From: Deltaproteobacteria bacterium | GTDB taxonomy: Bacteria > Myxococcota_A > JAADFL01 | NCBI GenBank assembly: GCA_013152945.1 | Contig: JAADFL010000121.1 | Coordinates: 1 to 58,604, forward strand | Direction: 5' to 3' | Length of the DNA stretch: 58,604 nucleotides | Shown: in pieces, positions 35,161-44,122 of the stretch | How positions within the stretch are numbered: the first letter of the stretch is position 1 | How the letters are laid out: every line of letters begins with the position of its first letter | Notes under the pieces: generated by a model | What the model was told of the DNA's origin: nothing | Databases searched by the model: none | Seen by the model: the letters and a program-made list of their open reading frames with translations, nothing else | Program-made: the position numbers and the translations under genes

Positions 35161-36326
35161 CCATGACGCCGAGAAGGGGAAAGAATACCTTGCCGCCCGG
35201 CCCGGATCTTCCGGAGGCAAAGACAAGAAATGGAAAACATGGACAGAATGTTGAAAGCGGCTTTGCCAGGAAGGGGCCGGGCAGGGGACTTTTCAGGCCG
35301 AGGTTGTTGAACGGACTTTTCGGTGACCCGGTTGTGTACTGCCACTTGGCCCACCAGGGACGGGCCGTGCTCTTCGATATTGGCGATTTGGGCCCGTTGT
35401 GGTCGAAAGCGCTTCATAAGCTTTCCTATGTATTCGTGAGTCATACTCACCTCGATCACTTCTTCGACTTCGATAGATTGTTGAGGGCGGAGATGACTTT
35501 CCTGGGACAAAGAAAGAGGCCCCTGATATTGGCCGGGCCTCCGGGCCTGGCCCGAAAAGTTGCATCCAGGATCGATTCGTATTCCTGGAATCTGCTTGAA
35601 GATCCAAGGCCGTATTTCCTGGTTATGGAAATCATGTCAGGCCAAAACATGAAAGCCTATCGAGTTGTCCTGGAAAACGGCGGCAGGGCGTACGCCATAG
35701 GCAAAGAAGATTTGCCGACAGAGGATTCCTTTGATTTGAAGGCTTGTCTCCTGGCTCATGGTGACATCGAGTCAGCATGCTTTGCCCTTGAAGAAAGACA
35801 AAGCTGGTCCGTGAGGCCGGAAGCCTTGGCCGGCATGGGACTCAAGCCCGGTAAATGGTTGGACAAGTTGTTGGAACTAAAGAGAAACGATAAAAAGGAG
35901 GAACTCCTTGTTCCAAGTACAAGCGGAGAAACCAGGTTCATGTCTTCAGATCTGGAAAAGAAGCTACTGGTCAAAAGGCCGGGCAGCAAGATTGCCTTTC
36001 TTACCGATGCACAGGATACGAACGAAAATCGAAAAAAGGCATTGGAGGTTGTCCGGGGAGCCGACTGGCTCTTCTGCGAGGCAAGGTATTTGAACCAAGA
36101 CAAGGACCTGGCGGGTCAAACCAACCACATGACAATTAGTGCGGCGGCCTGGATTGCCAGAGAGGGTGGAGTGAGGCTCGTGACTCCCATGCATGCTGCA
36201 GGCAGGTATGCCGACAAGGGGACAAGGAAAATGTTCATACATGAACTGGAATCCAGTTTCGACAAATTGGCTTTGTACGAATCTCCGGTCAAGTTCGACG
36301 CTTTTGAAAGCCGGATTATTTCATGA
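35157..36326 (+). CDS. RNase Z-like metallo-beta-lactamase-fold protein
   Basis: A 389-residue protein whose ATG overlaps the previous stop (ATGA). The first 45 residues are a basic, low-complexity extension. The metal-binding motif is SHTHLDH (HxHxDH), followed by FDFDRLLRAE, AFLTDAQDTNENR, and TPMHAAGRY near the end. It resembles RNase Z/ElaC-type hydrolases. Coupling to the dehydratase-type pair is unexpected and suggests a substrate-related, perhaps hydrolytic, role rather than tRNA processing (inference). Confidence 0.88.
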   Translation: MTMTPRRGKNTLPPGPDLPEAKTRNGKHGQNVESGFARKGPGRGLFRPRLLNGLFGDPVVYCHLAHQGRAVLFDIGDLGPLWSKALHKLSYVFVSHTHLDHFFDFDRLLRAEMTFLGQRKRPLILAGPPGLARKVASRIDSYSWNLLEDPRPYFLVMEIMSGQNMKAYRVVLENGGRAYAIGKEDLPTEDSFDLKACLLAHGDIESACFALEERQSWSVRPEALAGMGLKPGKWLDKLLELKRNDKKEELLVPSTSGETRFMSSDLEKKLLVKRPGSKIAFLTDAQDTNENRKKALEVVRGADWLFCEARYLNQDKDLAGQTNHMTISAAAWIAREGGVRLVTPMHAAGRYADKGTRKMFIHELESSFDKLALYESPVKFDAFESRIIS

Positions 36327-36443
36327 CAGCTTTATGCAAATAGTATTTTTCAGGTTCTATTAGCAGGGAAAATCATATCGGTTATAGACCATGCACCCGG
36401 TTTTTGGTAAAAAGGCTCACGAATAAAAAGGGAGGTGTTGAAC

Positions 36444-37181
36444 ATGAGACAAATCAATTTTTTCTCATTCAGACCCTTGATCATACTTTTCGGGGTATTC
36501 GTGTTGGTATTTCTTATTCCCGGAACCACTAGGGCCCAGGATCAGGACGATGGAGCCGAATCATCTTCAGGGGGAGGAGACCAGGGACAGTCACAAGACC
36601 AGGGCAACAAGGAAAAGAAGAAGGAAGGCAAGGAAAAACAAGGAGAAGGCGAAAAGAAAAAAGAGCAAAATAAAGACACCTCGTACAGGGACAGGCTTCC
36701 TCCACCAAACGAGTCCAGGACAATAATAAAAGTTCCTCATTCCGGACCAAGACCGGACGCATTGGATTTCCATGGCGGTATCGGTGCATTTTATTTCGGT
36801 TTCGGCGCAGGAGCCAGGTATACCATGAACCTTGTGGGCAATGGCTTCGTTCCTTCGATCAACAATTCGGTCGGGCTGAGCATGGGCGCCGACATCATGG
36901 CTCATCCGGCCTATGCGTGTCACGGGTGGGACTTTTCACTGTCACTTCCGGTAACAATGGAATGGGCTTTCTACCTCACCAGGGCCTGGACTGTTTTTGC
37001 CGAGATAGGCACCACCGTATGGATTAGGCCCTTGGGAGAGTGCGGCGGCGTTATCAATAAATATTTCGATATCTGGTTCATCTTCGGTCCAGGTGCAAGG
37101 TGGAACATTACCGACAATTCGTTCATGGTCTTCAGGTTGACCTATCCTTATTTTTCGATTGGTTACGGGTTTTCTCTATAA
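36444..37181 (+). CDS. Outer-membrane beta-barrel protein with charged linker
   Basis: A 245-residue protein; the ATG at 36444 lies 8 bases after GGGAGG. A signal peptide ends near TRA-QDQ. A charged, Gln/Lys/Glu-rich stretch (about 33-75) follows, then glycine- and aromatic-rich alternating strands such as GGIGAFYFGFGAGARYTMNL and IWFIFGPGARWNIT, ending in a terminal Leu after FSIGYGFSL, typical for barrel insertion. No specific function recognised. It converges with the saccharopine dehydrogenase gene (28 bp gap). Confidence 0.8.
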   Translation: MRQINFFSFRPLIILFGVFVLVFLIPGTTRAQDQDDGAESSSGGGDQGQSQDQGNKEKKKEGKEKQGEGEKKKEQNKDTSYRDRLPPPNESRTIIKVPHSGPRPDALDFHGGIGAFYFGFGAGARYTMNLVGNGFVPSINNSVGLSMGADIMAHPAYACHGWDFSLSLPVTMEWAFYLTRAWTVFAEIGTTVWIRPLGECGGVINKYFDIWFIFGPGARWNITDNSFMVFRLTYPYFSIGYGFSL

Positions 37182-37208
37182 GCAAGTGATAAAATTTCGG
37201 AGATGGTT

Positions 37209-38534
37209 CTACACTTCAGTTTCCCTGCAATCGATTCCCAATCTCGATAGTTCGTCCAGCACCGGCCCGTATATTTCATGTACTACCGGAATATGTACAC
37301 CCTTCAACTCAATCTTTTCTTCAAGGATGAGCCTTGAGGCTATCGCCGCCGGCAATGAAACCGTTCTCGCCATTGCTGAATCCCCTCCGGGAATACCGTA
37401 TGCAATCAGCGTGGAGGTAACAACCTTGCCCTTGCCGGTACCTTCCTCGACATCGAACTCGTGATGAAGCACTATCATGTCTTTCTCACCTTCTTTGTAG
37501 GACATCTTTTTCAGCATCAGGCTGCACAATACATCGAGACTGGTGCCTGACTCGATACCAACGGGATCGGCGGTAAACAGGCCTAGCCAATCAAGGTTTG
37601 AAACAACCTCGTCATTTATGCTCAATCCAAGTCTCCCGGCTACCTGTTCCCTGGGATTGGAACTCAAAACCAGCCCGGATTTTGCAGCAAGAAAGTCAAC
37701 AAGTGATTGCCCTTCATAATGTTTCGATTCTTCGTCATCCAGGAGTCCCAAGTCAGTGATGGCCTTCAATGTTCTGCACCAGCCCTTGTTACGCAGGGTG
37801 CCCCTCAACATGTTTCGTATTCCATCGAGCCCGTAGAGGTTTATGTACGGAATCGAATTTCTGTTCGGGTAAGCCTCGAACTTTCCCGCCCCTGGAATAT
37901 CAGTCTCCCAGCAACTCCCAAACAGTTCTTTCCCGGGAACGTGCACTTCTTTTCCATCTTTCAGGTATAAACCCGGATTGCGGCCGGCCATCAGCACGCC
38001 TTTGGGGCTCCATGAGAATTTGTAGCCAAACGGGTTGTCATTGTCGTCGGGCGCCGGCAGTCCTCCGCAGTAAGAGGTGAATCCTTTTATGGCGCCGCCT
38101 TCTGATTTGACCTTATCGATAATCCTCATGGCGGACATGTGGTCGATTCCGGGATCGAGGCCTGTTTCATTGAGCAGCAGAACACCGTTGTCTCTTGCCT
38201 CCCGGTCCAAGGCCTGCATAAGGTCGCTGACATAGCTCGTGGTCACCATGGATTTTTGATGTTTTATGCATAGTTTTGCCACCTTGACATGGTAGGTATA
38301 TGGCAGGAGGCTTACAGCCAAATCGCATCTTGTTATCAGCTTCTCCAGGTCCTCCTCGTTTGAGACATCCAGGGAAAGCGCTTCACCGTTCTCATGCCCA
38401 TTTACCAGGGCTTCCGCCTTTGACACGGTCCTTGAGGCCACGGTAACATCAAATCCGCCCTGTTCCAAAAGGTAACCGACCAAGGGCCTTGAAACCAGAC
38501 CCGCTCCCAGAACCAAAACTTTCTTTCCAGCCAT
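37209..38534 (-). CDS. Saccharopine dehydrogenase
   Basis: A 441-residue protein. The N-terminal Rossmann motif is VLVLGAGLVSRPLVGYLLEQ, with VASRTVSKAEAL and LLPYTYHVKVAKLCIKH. Later NETGLDPGIDHMSAMRIID and TSYCGGLPAPDDNDNPFGYKF are typical of saccharopine dehydrogenase (glutamate-forming). GGGAGG is spaced six bases before the ATG. It is 18 bases behind the lysine-ketoglutarate reductase gene, the two acting successively to turn lysine plus 2-oxoglutarate into aminoadipate semialdehyde and glutamate. In animals and plants these activities are one fused chain. Confidence 0.93.
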   Translation of the reverse strand: MAGKKVLVLGAGLVSRPLVGYLLEQGGFDVTVASRTVSKAEALVNGHENGEALSLDVSNEEDLEKLITRCDLAVSLLPYTYHVKVAKLCIKHQKSMVTTSYVSDLMQALDREARDNGVLLLNETGLDPGIDHMSAMRIIDKVKSEGGAIKGFTSYCGGLPAPDDNDNPFGYKFSWSPKGVLMAGRNPGLYLKDGKEVHVPGKELFGSCWETDIPGAGKFEAYPNRNSIPYINLYGLDGIRNMLRGTLRNKGWCRTLKAITDLGLLDDEESKHYEGQSLVDFLAAKSGLVLSSNPREQVAGRLGLSINDEVVSNLDWLGLFTADPVGIESGTSLDVLCSLMLKKMSYKEGEKDMIVLHHEFDVEEGTGKGKVVTSTLIAYGIPGGDSAMARTVSLPAAIASRLILEEKIELKGVHIPVVHEIYGPVLDELSRLGIDCRETEV

Positions 38535-38552
38535 GATAATCCTCCCGCAGCT

Positions 38553-39869
38553 TCAGGTTCCTGCAGTTTCAGCTAAATATTTCTCCAAGTAACGGTACGC
38601 TCCGGTCAACTCGCCTTTCCATACTATTACAGCCCGTTTTATACTCCCCGGCAGGCCACTCGACTCCAGGTCGGATGCCGGATCAAGCCCGGCCAGATAG
38701 GGGAGAAAGGGACCGAGAGATTTTCCGAAATGTTGTGAAGAATCCCTTGGAAGTTCGCAGGGCAGGTTGTCTACAGCCAATATGACGGGACCCCTTCCTT
38801 GAAATCCGGGACAGGCTTCTTTTTTGTCCACGTCGAATACATATACGGGATCCCCCGGATCGGTTGATTCAGTGGTGATCTCAACTGCGCCCTCAATGTC
38901 GCAAGAAATATCACCTATTACCTCGAGCTTGGCTTCTCCCGAAGCCCAGGTCGACTCGACCCATTTTCTCGTAATCAATCTCGGATAATTGTTTGTCCAA
39001 AAGATGCAATTTACCAGCACGCTTAGGTGATTCAGAAATTCTTCGAACCTGGGTTCGTAATTTCCCGGATTATCGTAATAATCCTGCAAGTCAAAATCCA
39101 CGTTTTCATGCTTTGGACGAACCATGTGTCTCTCGTGAAACACTACTTTTACCAACTTGTCGGCAATGGGTTCTAGCCCGAACAAGTCCTCGGGGTCAAC
39201 CTGCACGTGTGGCAGGAGATCGAAAATTTCCTGGGCCCCGCCCGACACGTTGCCATATCCTGCAAAACCAACCACCATCGGCCTCAGGCTCCTTGGAACA
39301 CCTTGCCTCGCAAGTTTCCTGCCTGCCTCGGACACGACCTGTTTTGCAGCTTCAAGCCCGTGGTAATGATATGCCTGCTGAATTTCCACGAGAGGAGTTT
39401 CAATTCCCTTTATCTGTAATCTGCGTCCAAGCGCCCACAATGTGTCAATCATACCGGCAAAGCCCGCGTACCGGCCGAAGAATACCAGTCGCCGGCCCTT
39501 TTCGTCAGTGATCTTCTCATAGTCGACGAGGCTTGCCCCGGCTTCCATCAGGCGTTTCAGCATGGGCATGTTTTCCTTCTGCCCCTTGATGGTGTGTGAA
39601 AAGAAGACATAGGCCCTGCCTGGAAGAAAGAAGTCGGCCGGTATCTCTTTTACAGCGAGTACTACCTTGCAATTCGAAATATCTTCTACGACTTCAGCAC
39701 CGGCCGCCATGTAATCCTTGTCTGCAAAGCCTCTAATATCGGATGGTTGGATCTTTACTTCAATGCCGCCTTCCACAAGAGCCGCAACCTGGTCGGGCGT
39801 CAAGGGCGCCCTCGCTTCCCAGCGGTTCTTATCTTCCCTTCTTATTCCTATACAACCGGACATCTGCAT
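38553..39869 (-). CDS. Lysine-ketoglutarate reductase-type protein
   Basis: A 438-residue protein with the alanine dehydrogenase/lysine-ketoglutarate reductase fold: GIRREDKNRWEARAPLTPDQV, VLAVKEIPADFFLPGRAYVFFSH, FFGRYAGFAGMIDTLWAL, and GFAGYGNVSGGAQEIFDLLPH. The second half has KLEVIGDISCDIEGAVEITTESTDPGDP. GGAGG is spaced seven bases before the ATG. It forms saccharopine from lysine and 2-oxoglutarate, supplying the following gene. The pathway direction (degradation or synthesis) is not proven by sequence, but the pairing fits lysine degradation. Confidence 0.93.
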   Translation of the reverse strand: MQMSGCIGIRREDKNRWEARAPLTPDQVAALVEGGIEVKIQPSDIRGFADKDYMAAGAEVVEDISNCKVVLAVKEIPADFFLPGRAYVFFSHTIKGQKENMPMLKRLMEAGASLVDYEKITDEKGRRLVFFGRYAGFAGMIDTLWALGRRLQIKGIETPLVEIQQAYHYHGLEAAKQVVSEAGRKLARQGVPRSLRPMVVGFAGYGNVSGGAQEIFDLLPHVQVDPEDLFGLEPIADKLVKVVFHERHMVRPKHENVDFDLQDYYDNPGNYEPRFEEFLNHLSVLVNCIFWTNNYPRLITRKWVESTWASGEAKLEVIGDISCDIEGAVEITTESTDPGDPVYVFDVDKKEACPGFQGRGPVILAVDNLPCELPRDSSQHFGKSLGPFLPYLAGLDPASDLESSGLPGSIKRAVIVWKGELTGAYRYLEKYLAETAGT

Positions 39870-40036
39870 GAAACTTCCTCCAACTCATTGGTTTTGATGA
39901 TTTTCGATTCCTGGCTAATCAAAGCTGTGTAAAAAGTCGTGAATGGATTAATGGAAGAACGCATTTCGCATCCGTTACAGCTTTTCATACAAGGTTACAG
40001 GATCCATGGTTGATACTCCGGCTTTTTACAAAATTG

Positions 40037-41314
40037 TCACCTTTGTTTTTTCCTTATCAGTTTCAGCAGCATATCGGCCCTCTGGTCATTGGCCAAGACC
40101 AGTGCATTGTACTCGGCGGTCGCCCTTTCCAGGTCATTCATCCCGAGGTAAGCCTTTCCCAAAATGAAGTGGGCCTCGTTGTTCATGTAGTCTGTTTGCA
40201 AAACCTCCTGGAGGACGTTTACAGCCTTCGAATATGCTCTCTGCTCAAAGTACAGCTTGCCAAGCATGGCCTTGACGGCGAGATTGTCCGGAGCCAGGCG
40301 CCTTGCTCTCTCAAGGTATCTGCGTGCGCTTTTTTTCCTCCCCCTGGCAAGCTCGCTGTTGGCGAGATGGAGGTATCCTTCCACCAGGTCAGGCTGTGCC
40401 TTGATGGCGCGGCGGTACTCTTTTATCGCCTTGTTGAACAATGTCTGTGTCTCAAAAATCTCGCCCATTCTCACATGTGCAATACCAAGCCTCTTGTTGT
40501 TGCGTAAAGCCTTTTGATACTCCATGATCGCTCGTCCGATATCTCCTTCTGCTCTCAACACCTCGGCAAGGTAGAAATGAGCCCATGGATTGCTTCTGCT
40601 CTTCCTTGCCACGTCCCTAAGAACGGTTCGAGCCTTGTCGAATTTTTTGGCCAGCATGTAAGTCCTGCCGATCTGTATCCGTGCCTCCATGTTCGCAGGA
40701 TCTGTTGCAACAGCCAACTTGTAGCTTTTCATCGCCTGATCGAGTTTTCCTCTGCTGAAAAAGAGATCACCCTTCCTTAAATGTGCTTTGCTGAATCTCG
40801 GCTTGCGTTTTATGGCTCTGTTGAACATGTCCAGGGCCTCTTCGAACTTATTTTCACGCGAGAACAACATTCCTTTCATGAAGTAGGGTTCCGGAAGCAA
40901 TGGATCCAAATCCATGGCCCTATCCAACGCCTTAATCGCGGCCGGTTTCAATCCCATTGCCAGGAAAACCCTTGCAAGGCCCACGTAGGCCTTGGCTGTT
41001 TTCGGTGCTTTTTTGAGCGCGGCAGTGAACGTCTTCTTCGCATCTTTCAACCGTCCGATCTTTATATATATTTCACCTGCACGACACAGGCCCTCGGCAC
41101 TTTCCTCTTCATTTTCATCTGCTTCCAAATATGCTGAAATAGCTTGGTCGAGCTTACCTTCCTTGGCAAATTCGTCTCCTTTTCGCAGCAAATCGGGTAC
41201 AGGAGAGCAGGACCAGGCAAACACTAGAAATATGGTAATCATGAATTGGAAAAGGATGGTTCTCTTGCTTTCGGCATTATGATTCCGAAATGGGTAAGCG
41301 AATACACCTTGCAT
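40037..41314 (-). CDS. TPR-repeat lipoprotein
   Basis: A 425-residue protein; the ATG at 41314 follows GGAGG by eight bases. A signal peptide ends in lipobox VFAWSC (Cys36). About eleven tetratricopeptide repeats follow, with pattern residues such as GKLDQAISAYLEADENEEE, KPAAIKALDRAMDLDP and EFEEALDMFNRAIKRKP. Such proteins scaffold complexes at the outer membrane. It is divergent from the PEGA kinase with 203 bases between them. No specific partner can be named. Confidence 0.93.
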   Translation of the reverse strand: MQGVFAYPFRNHNAESKRTILFQFMITIFLVFAWSCSPVPDLLRKGDEFAKEGKLDQAISAYLEADENEEESAEGLCRAGEIYIKIGRLKDAKKTFTAALKKAPKTAKAYVGLARVFLAMGLKPAAIKALDRAMDLDPLLPEPYFMKGMLFSRENKFEEALDMFNRAIKRKPRFSKAHLRKGDLFFSRGKLDQAMKSYKLAVATDPANMEARIQIGRTYMLAKKFDKARTVLRDVARKSRSNPWAHFYLAEVLRAEGDIGRAIMEYQKALRNNKRLGIAHVRMGEIFETQTLFNKAIKEYRRAIKAQPDLVEGYLHLANSELARGRKKSARRYLERARRLAPDNLAVKAMLGKLYFEQRAYSKAVNVLQEVLQTDYMNNEAHFILGKAYLGMNDLERATAEYNALVLANDQRADMLLKLIRKKQR

Positions 41315-41517
41315 ACTTTCGTCCTCCACCCGAAGCAGCGCGCCAGCCACTATAGTAATCGTTGTTGTTATACGGATTGGGAATATTCTTCAAGTCCAAA
41401 AGAATCGATTGGCGCCGGACAAATCACCGGTCATTGTCTTGACGCTCACTTGATCAAACTATACCATGCCGAAACTGGATAGGGAATTATTGGTTTAGGC
41501 GGAATTGAGGAATATCC

Positions 41518-44115
41518 ATGGGCTCTCTTGGAACAATAGGCAAGTATGAACTGCTCAAAAGGCTCGCCGTAGGTGGTATGGCCGAAGTGTTTCTCGCCCG
41601 TCAAACAGGACCCCATGGCTTTGAGAAAATGGTCGTGATCAAGAAAATTCTTCCCCATCTTGCAGCCCAGGAAACTTTTGTAAGAATGTTCCTGGACGAG
41701 GCCAGGATTGCGGCCCGTTTCAATCATCCGAACATAGCCCAGATATATGAACTTGGTGAAGATGGAAGAACCTTGTTCATAGCGATGGAGTATATACATG
41801 GTAAAGATTTGAAATCCATAATACGGCGTTGCGCACAAATAAAGCAGAAGTTGCCCGTTGAGCATGTCGTTCGAATAGCTTCCCAAATCCTGGATGGTCT
41901 TCATTATGCACACAGTCGAACAGACCCGGATGGAACACCCGCAGGTATCGTCCACCGGGACGTTACTCCCCATAACATAATGGCCTCCTTTGAGGGAGGT
42001 GTAAAACTGGTCGATTTCGGTATCGCAAAGGCCAGGAGCCAGCTATCAACTACGCTGCCGGGACAACTCAAGGGAAAATTCGCCTACATGTCTCCCGAGC
42101 AATGCATCAGTGCGGACGTAGATCGCCGGTCGGATATTTTTTCAGTAGGAGTCATCCTATTCGAGTTGTTGACCGGCAAGAGACTGTTCAAGCGCCAACT
42201 GGATGTAGAAACAGTGCGCGCCATAACCGATGGTGAGATCGAGCCTCCAAGCAAATTTGCCGATGATATAGACGAGGAGCTCGAGGCAATAGTTTTGAAG
42301 GCCCTGGAACGTCCAAGAGAGAAACGTTACCAGACGGCCCAGGAGATGCAACTGGCCCTCGATGATTACCTGGCACATAAAAGGTTGACCTCGAGTTCCG
42401 TACACCTGTCACGTTTCATGTCAAACCTTTTCGAGGGAGAACTCGCCATCATAAAGAAGGCCCTCGACGAAGCCAATGCAGATAACCTGGAGGGAGCAGT
42501 GCTTTCACGCCAGGAAGATGCAAGCCTGGACCAGTTTCTCGCCATGTTCTTCGACGATTCATCCTCTGATGTCAAGTCTGACAGAGATCAGAGCAGTATC
42601 CCTGACTGGCCGGATTGGTCTTACACAGGTGAAGAAAAGAAGGAGAGCACCCAACCAATTCCATCAAAACGATTCCGGGTTGAAGCTGTGGATACAGTGG
42701 AGATCAAGCCCGGCGATAGAGGGGGATCAAAAGTCGAAAAGCCCAAAAAAAAGACCGAAACCATGTGGAAACTCGAAGAATCCTTGAGTAAAGAATACCC
42801 CGGGGACGCAAAACGGGAACAGAAGCCGACCAGGAAGGTTGATTTTTCCTTGCAACCGGATGGGGAAATAAAGAAACGCCCATCTCAAAAAATACGATCA
42901 GGCAGGACTGCCAAACCAATTGAAAAAGCGCCTCCGCCCAAGCCTCCTCCGGGCCTGGAAGTAAATTACAAATCATCTCCCGTCCAGATGCTGACCCGAA
43001 AGGGAATTGGCGGCAGAACCGGACAGACGGCGGGTACAAAGGAAAAATTGCAAGCAGGTAAATTTGTAAACGAATCCGTTGAGAAGAAATATCATCCAAC
43101 CACGGGCGAGACTGCTCGTGAGAACTCGAACCTTGAACCTGGCGGCGCCGTATCTGTCCCTGCTGCCGGTCATTCCGCAGGTATTGACTCGAATCAGCAT
43201 GTTCAATCAGGAAACCACCTTTTGCAACATGAGGTGGGATTGACCTCAAGCGTTATGGAACTGGAGGAAAGACATGGACAAAAATGGCTTTTCTTCGGCG
43301 TGTTGGCTTTGATCTTCGGCGGTATCGTTGTTTTTATCTTTTCCGTTAGTGGCAAGAATGCAACCGGCATTAAACCTGTTTACGGGTACGTTAAAATTTC
43401 ATCCGCACCTCCTGGAGCTGATATTTTCCTGGATGATGTCAGGTTGCCGTCCAGGACCCCGACCCAGCTCGATAAGATAACGCCCAATCAGGACCATAAA
43501 ATAAAAGTGACCCTTCCTGGATATCCAACTTGGGAAAAGACCTTCAAAATATCCGATACCTCCAAGCCGCTTATCTTCAAGGCGATACTTAGTGAAGCTG
43601 AAGCCGAAAAAGCCCGCATGGCCGGTGCCCCAATTTTCTGGGGAATATCCAGCAACAAAAAGGGCACCTTGATTGTAGATAGCAAGCCAAGGGGCGCGGA
43701 AATATTCCTGGATGGAGTTTTAACTGGGAAAAAGACCCCAAGGACCTTCAAGAATATTGCAGCAGACCGGGACCACGTGGTTCTTTTGCAACTCGCGGAT
43801 AAGGCGCTGGCATTTAGCAGAGTCCACGTGGAAGAAGGTAGTCAATCCAAGATCGAGCTCAAACTCGATGGTATACCCGAAGCTGCGTCAGGAGGAAGGT
43901 TGAAGGTTCGAATTGATTCCCAGCCTAGGGGGGCGAAAGTCATTGTAAACGGTTTTCCCTTAACCAAGACCACGCCGGTTTCGGTAAAAATGTTGGCTGG
44001 TGGTCCATCCAGGGTTGAGCTGGTTTTAGAAGGCTTCAAGCATTGGAGCAGGAAGATTCGCCCGGTACCTGGAGTGGACATTACCATTAAGGCAAACCTC
44101 GAAAAGAAGAGGTGA
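41518..44115 (+). CDS. Hanks-type Ser/Thr kinase with transmembrane helix and three PEGA domains
   Basis: An 865-residue kinase. Kinase motifs: ELLKRLAVGGMAEVFLAR glycine loop, Lys42 (VVIKK), Glu61, catalytic HRD at 146-148, DFG at 166-168 and MSPEQ. A long charged, disordered linker (about 350-585) leads to one transmembrane helix (about 590-611). Three PEGA domains follow outside: SAPPGADIFLDDVRLP, SKPRGAEIFLDGVLTG and SQPRGAKVIVNGFPLT. PEGA modules bind cell-wall or surface ligands in related proteins, so signals from outside may tune the kinase. It shares an operon with the PDZ lipoprotein gene eight bases downstream. Confidence 0.95.
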   Translation: MGSLGTIGKYELLKRLAVGGMAEVFLARQTGPHGFEKMVVIKKILPHLAAQETFVRMFLDEARIAARFNHPNIAQIYELGEDGRTLFIAMEYIHGKDLKSIIRRCAQIKQKLPVEHVVRIASQILDGLHYAHSRTDPDGTPAGIVHRDVTPHNIMASFEGGVKLVDFGIAKARSQLSTTLPGQLKGKFAYMSPEQCISADVDRRSDIFSVGVILFELLTGKRLFKRQLDVETVRAITDGEIEPPSKFADDIDEELEAIVLKALERPREKRYQTAQEMQLALDDYLAHKRLTSSSVHLSRFMSNLFEGELAIIKKALDEANADNLEGAVLSRQEDASLDQFLAMFFDDSSSDVKSDRDQSSIPDWPDWSYTGEEKKESTQPIPSKRFRVEAVDTVEIKPGDRGGSKVEKPKKKTETMWKLEESLSKEYPGDAKREQKPTRKVDFSLQPDGEIKKRPSQKIRSGRTAKPIEKAPPPKPPPGLEVNYKSSPVQMLTRKGIGGRTGQTAGTKEKLQAGKFVNESVEKKYHPTTGETARENSNLEPGGAVSVPAAGHSAGIDSNQHVQSGNHLLQHEVGLTSSVMELEERHGQKWLFFGVLALIFGGIVVFIFSVSGKNATGIKPVYGYVKISSAPPGADIFLDDVRLPSRTPTQLDKITPNQDHKIKVTLPGYPTWEKTFKISDTSKPLIFKAILSEAEAEKARMAGAPIFWGISSNKKGTLIVDSKPRGAEIFLDGVLTGKKTPRTFKNIAADRDHVVLLQLADKALAFSRVHVEEGSQSKIELKLDGIPEAASGGRLKVRIDSQPRGAKVIVNGFPLTKTTPVSVKMLAGGPSRVELVLEGFKHWSRKIRPVPGVDITIKANLEKKR

Positions 44116-44122
44116 AGCAGAT

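Noticed and set aside
41420-41470. TTGACG...TATACC as a promoter for the PEGA kinase
   Set aside because: The 15-base spacer is too short for a confident sigma-70 call.
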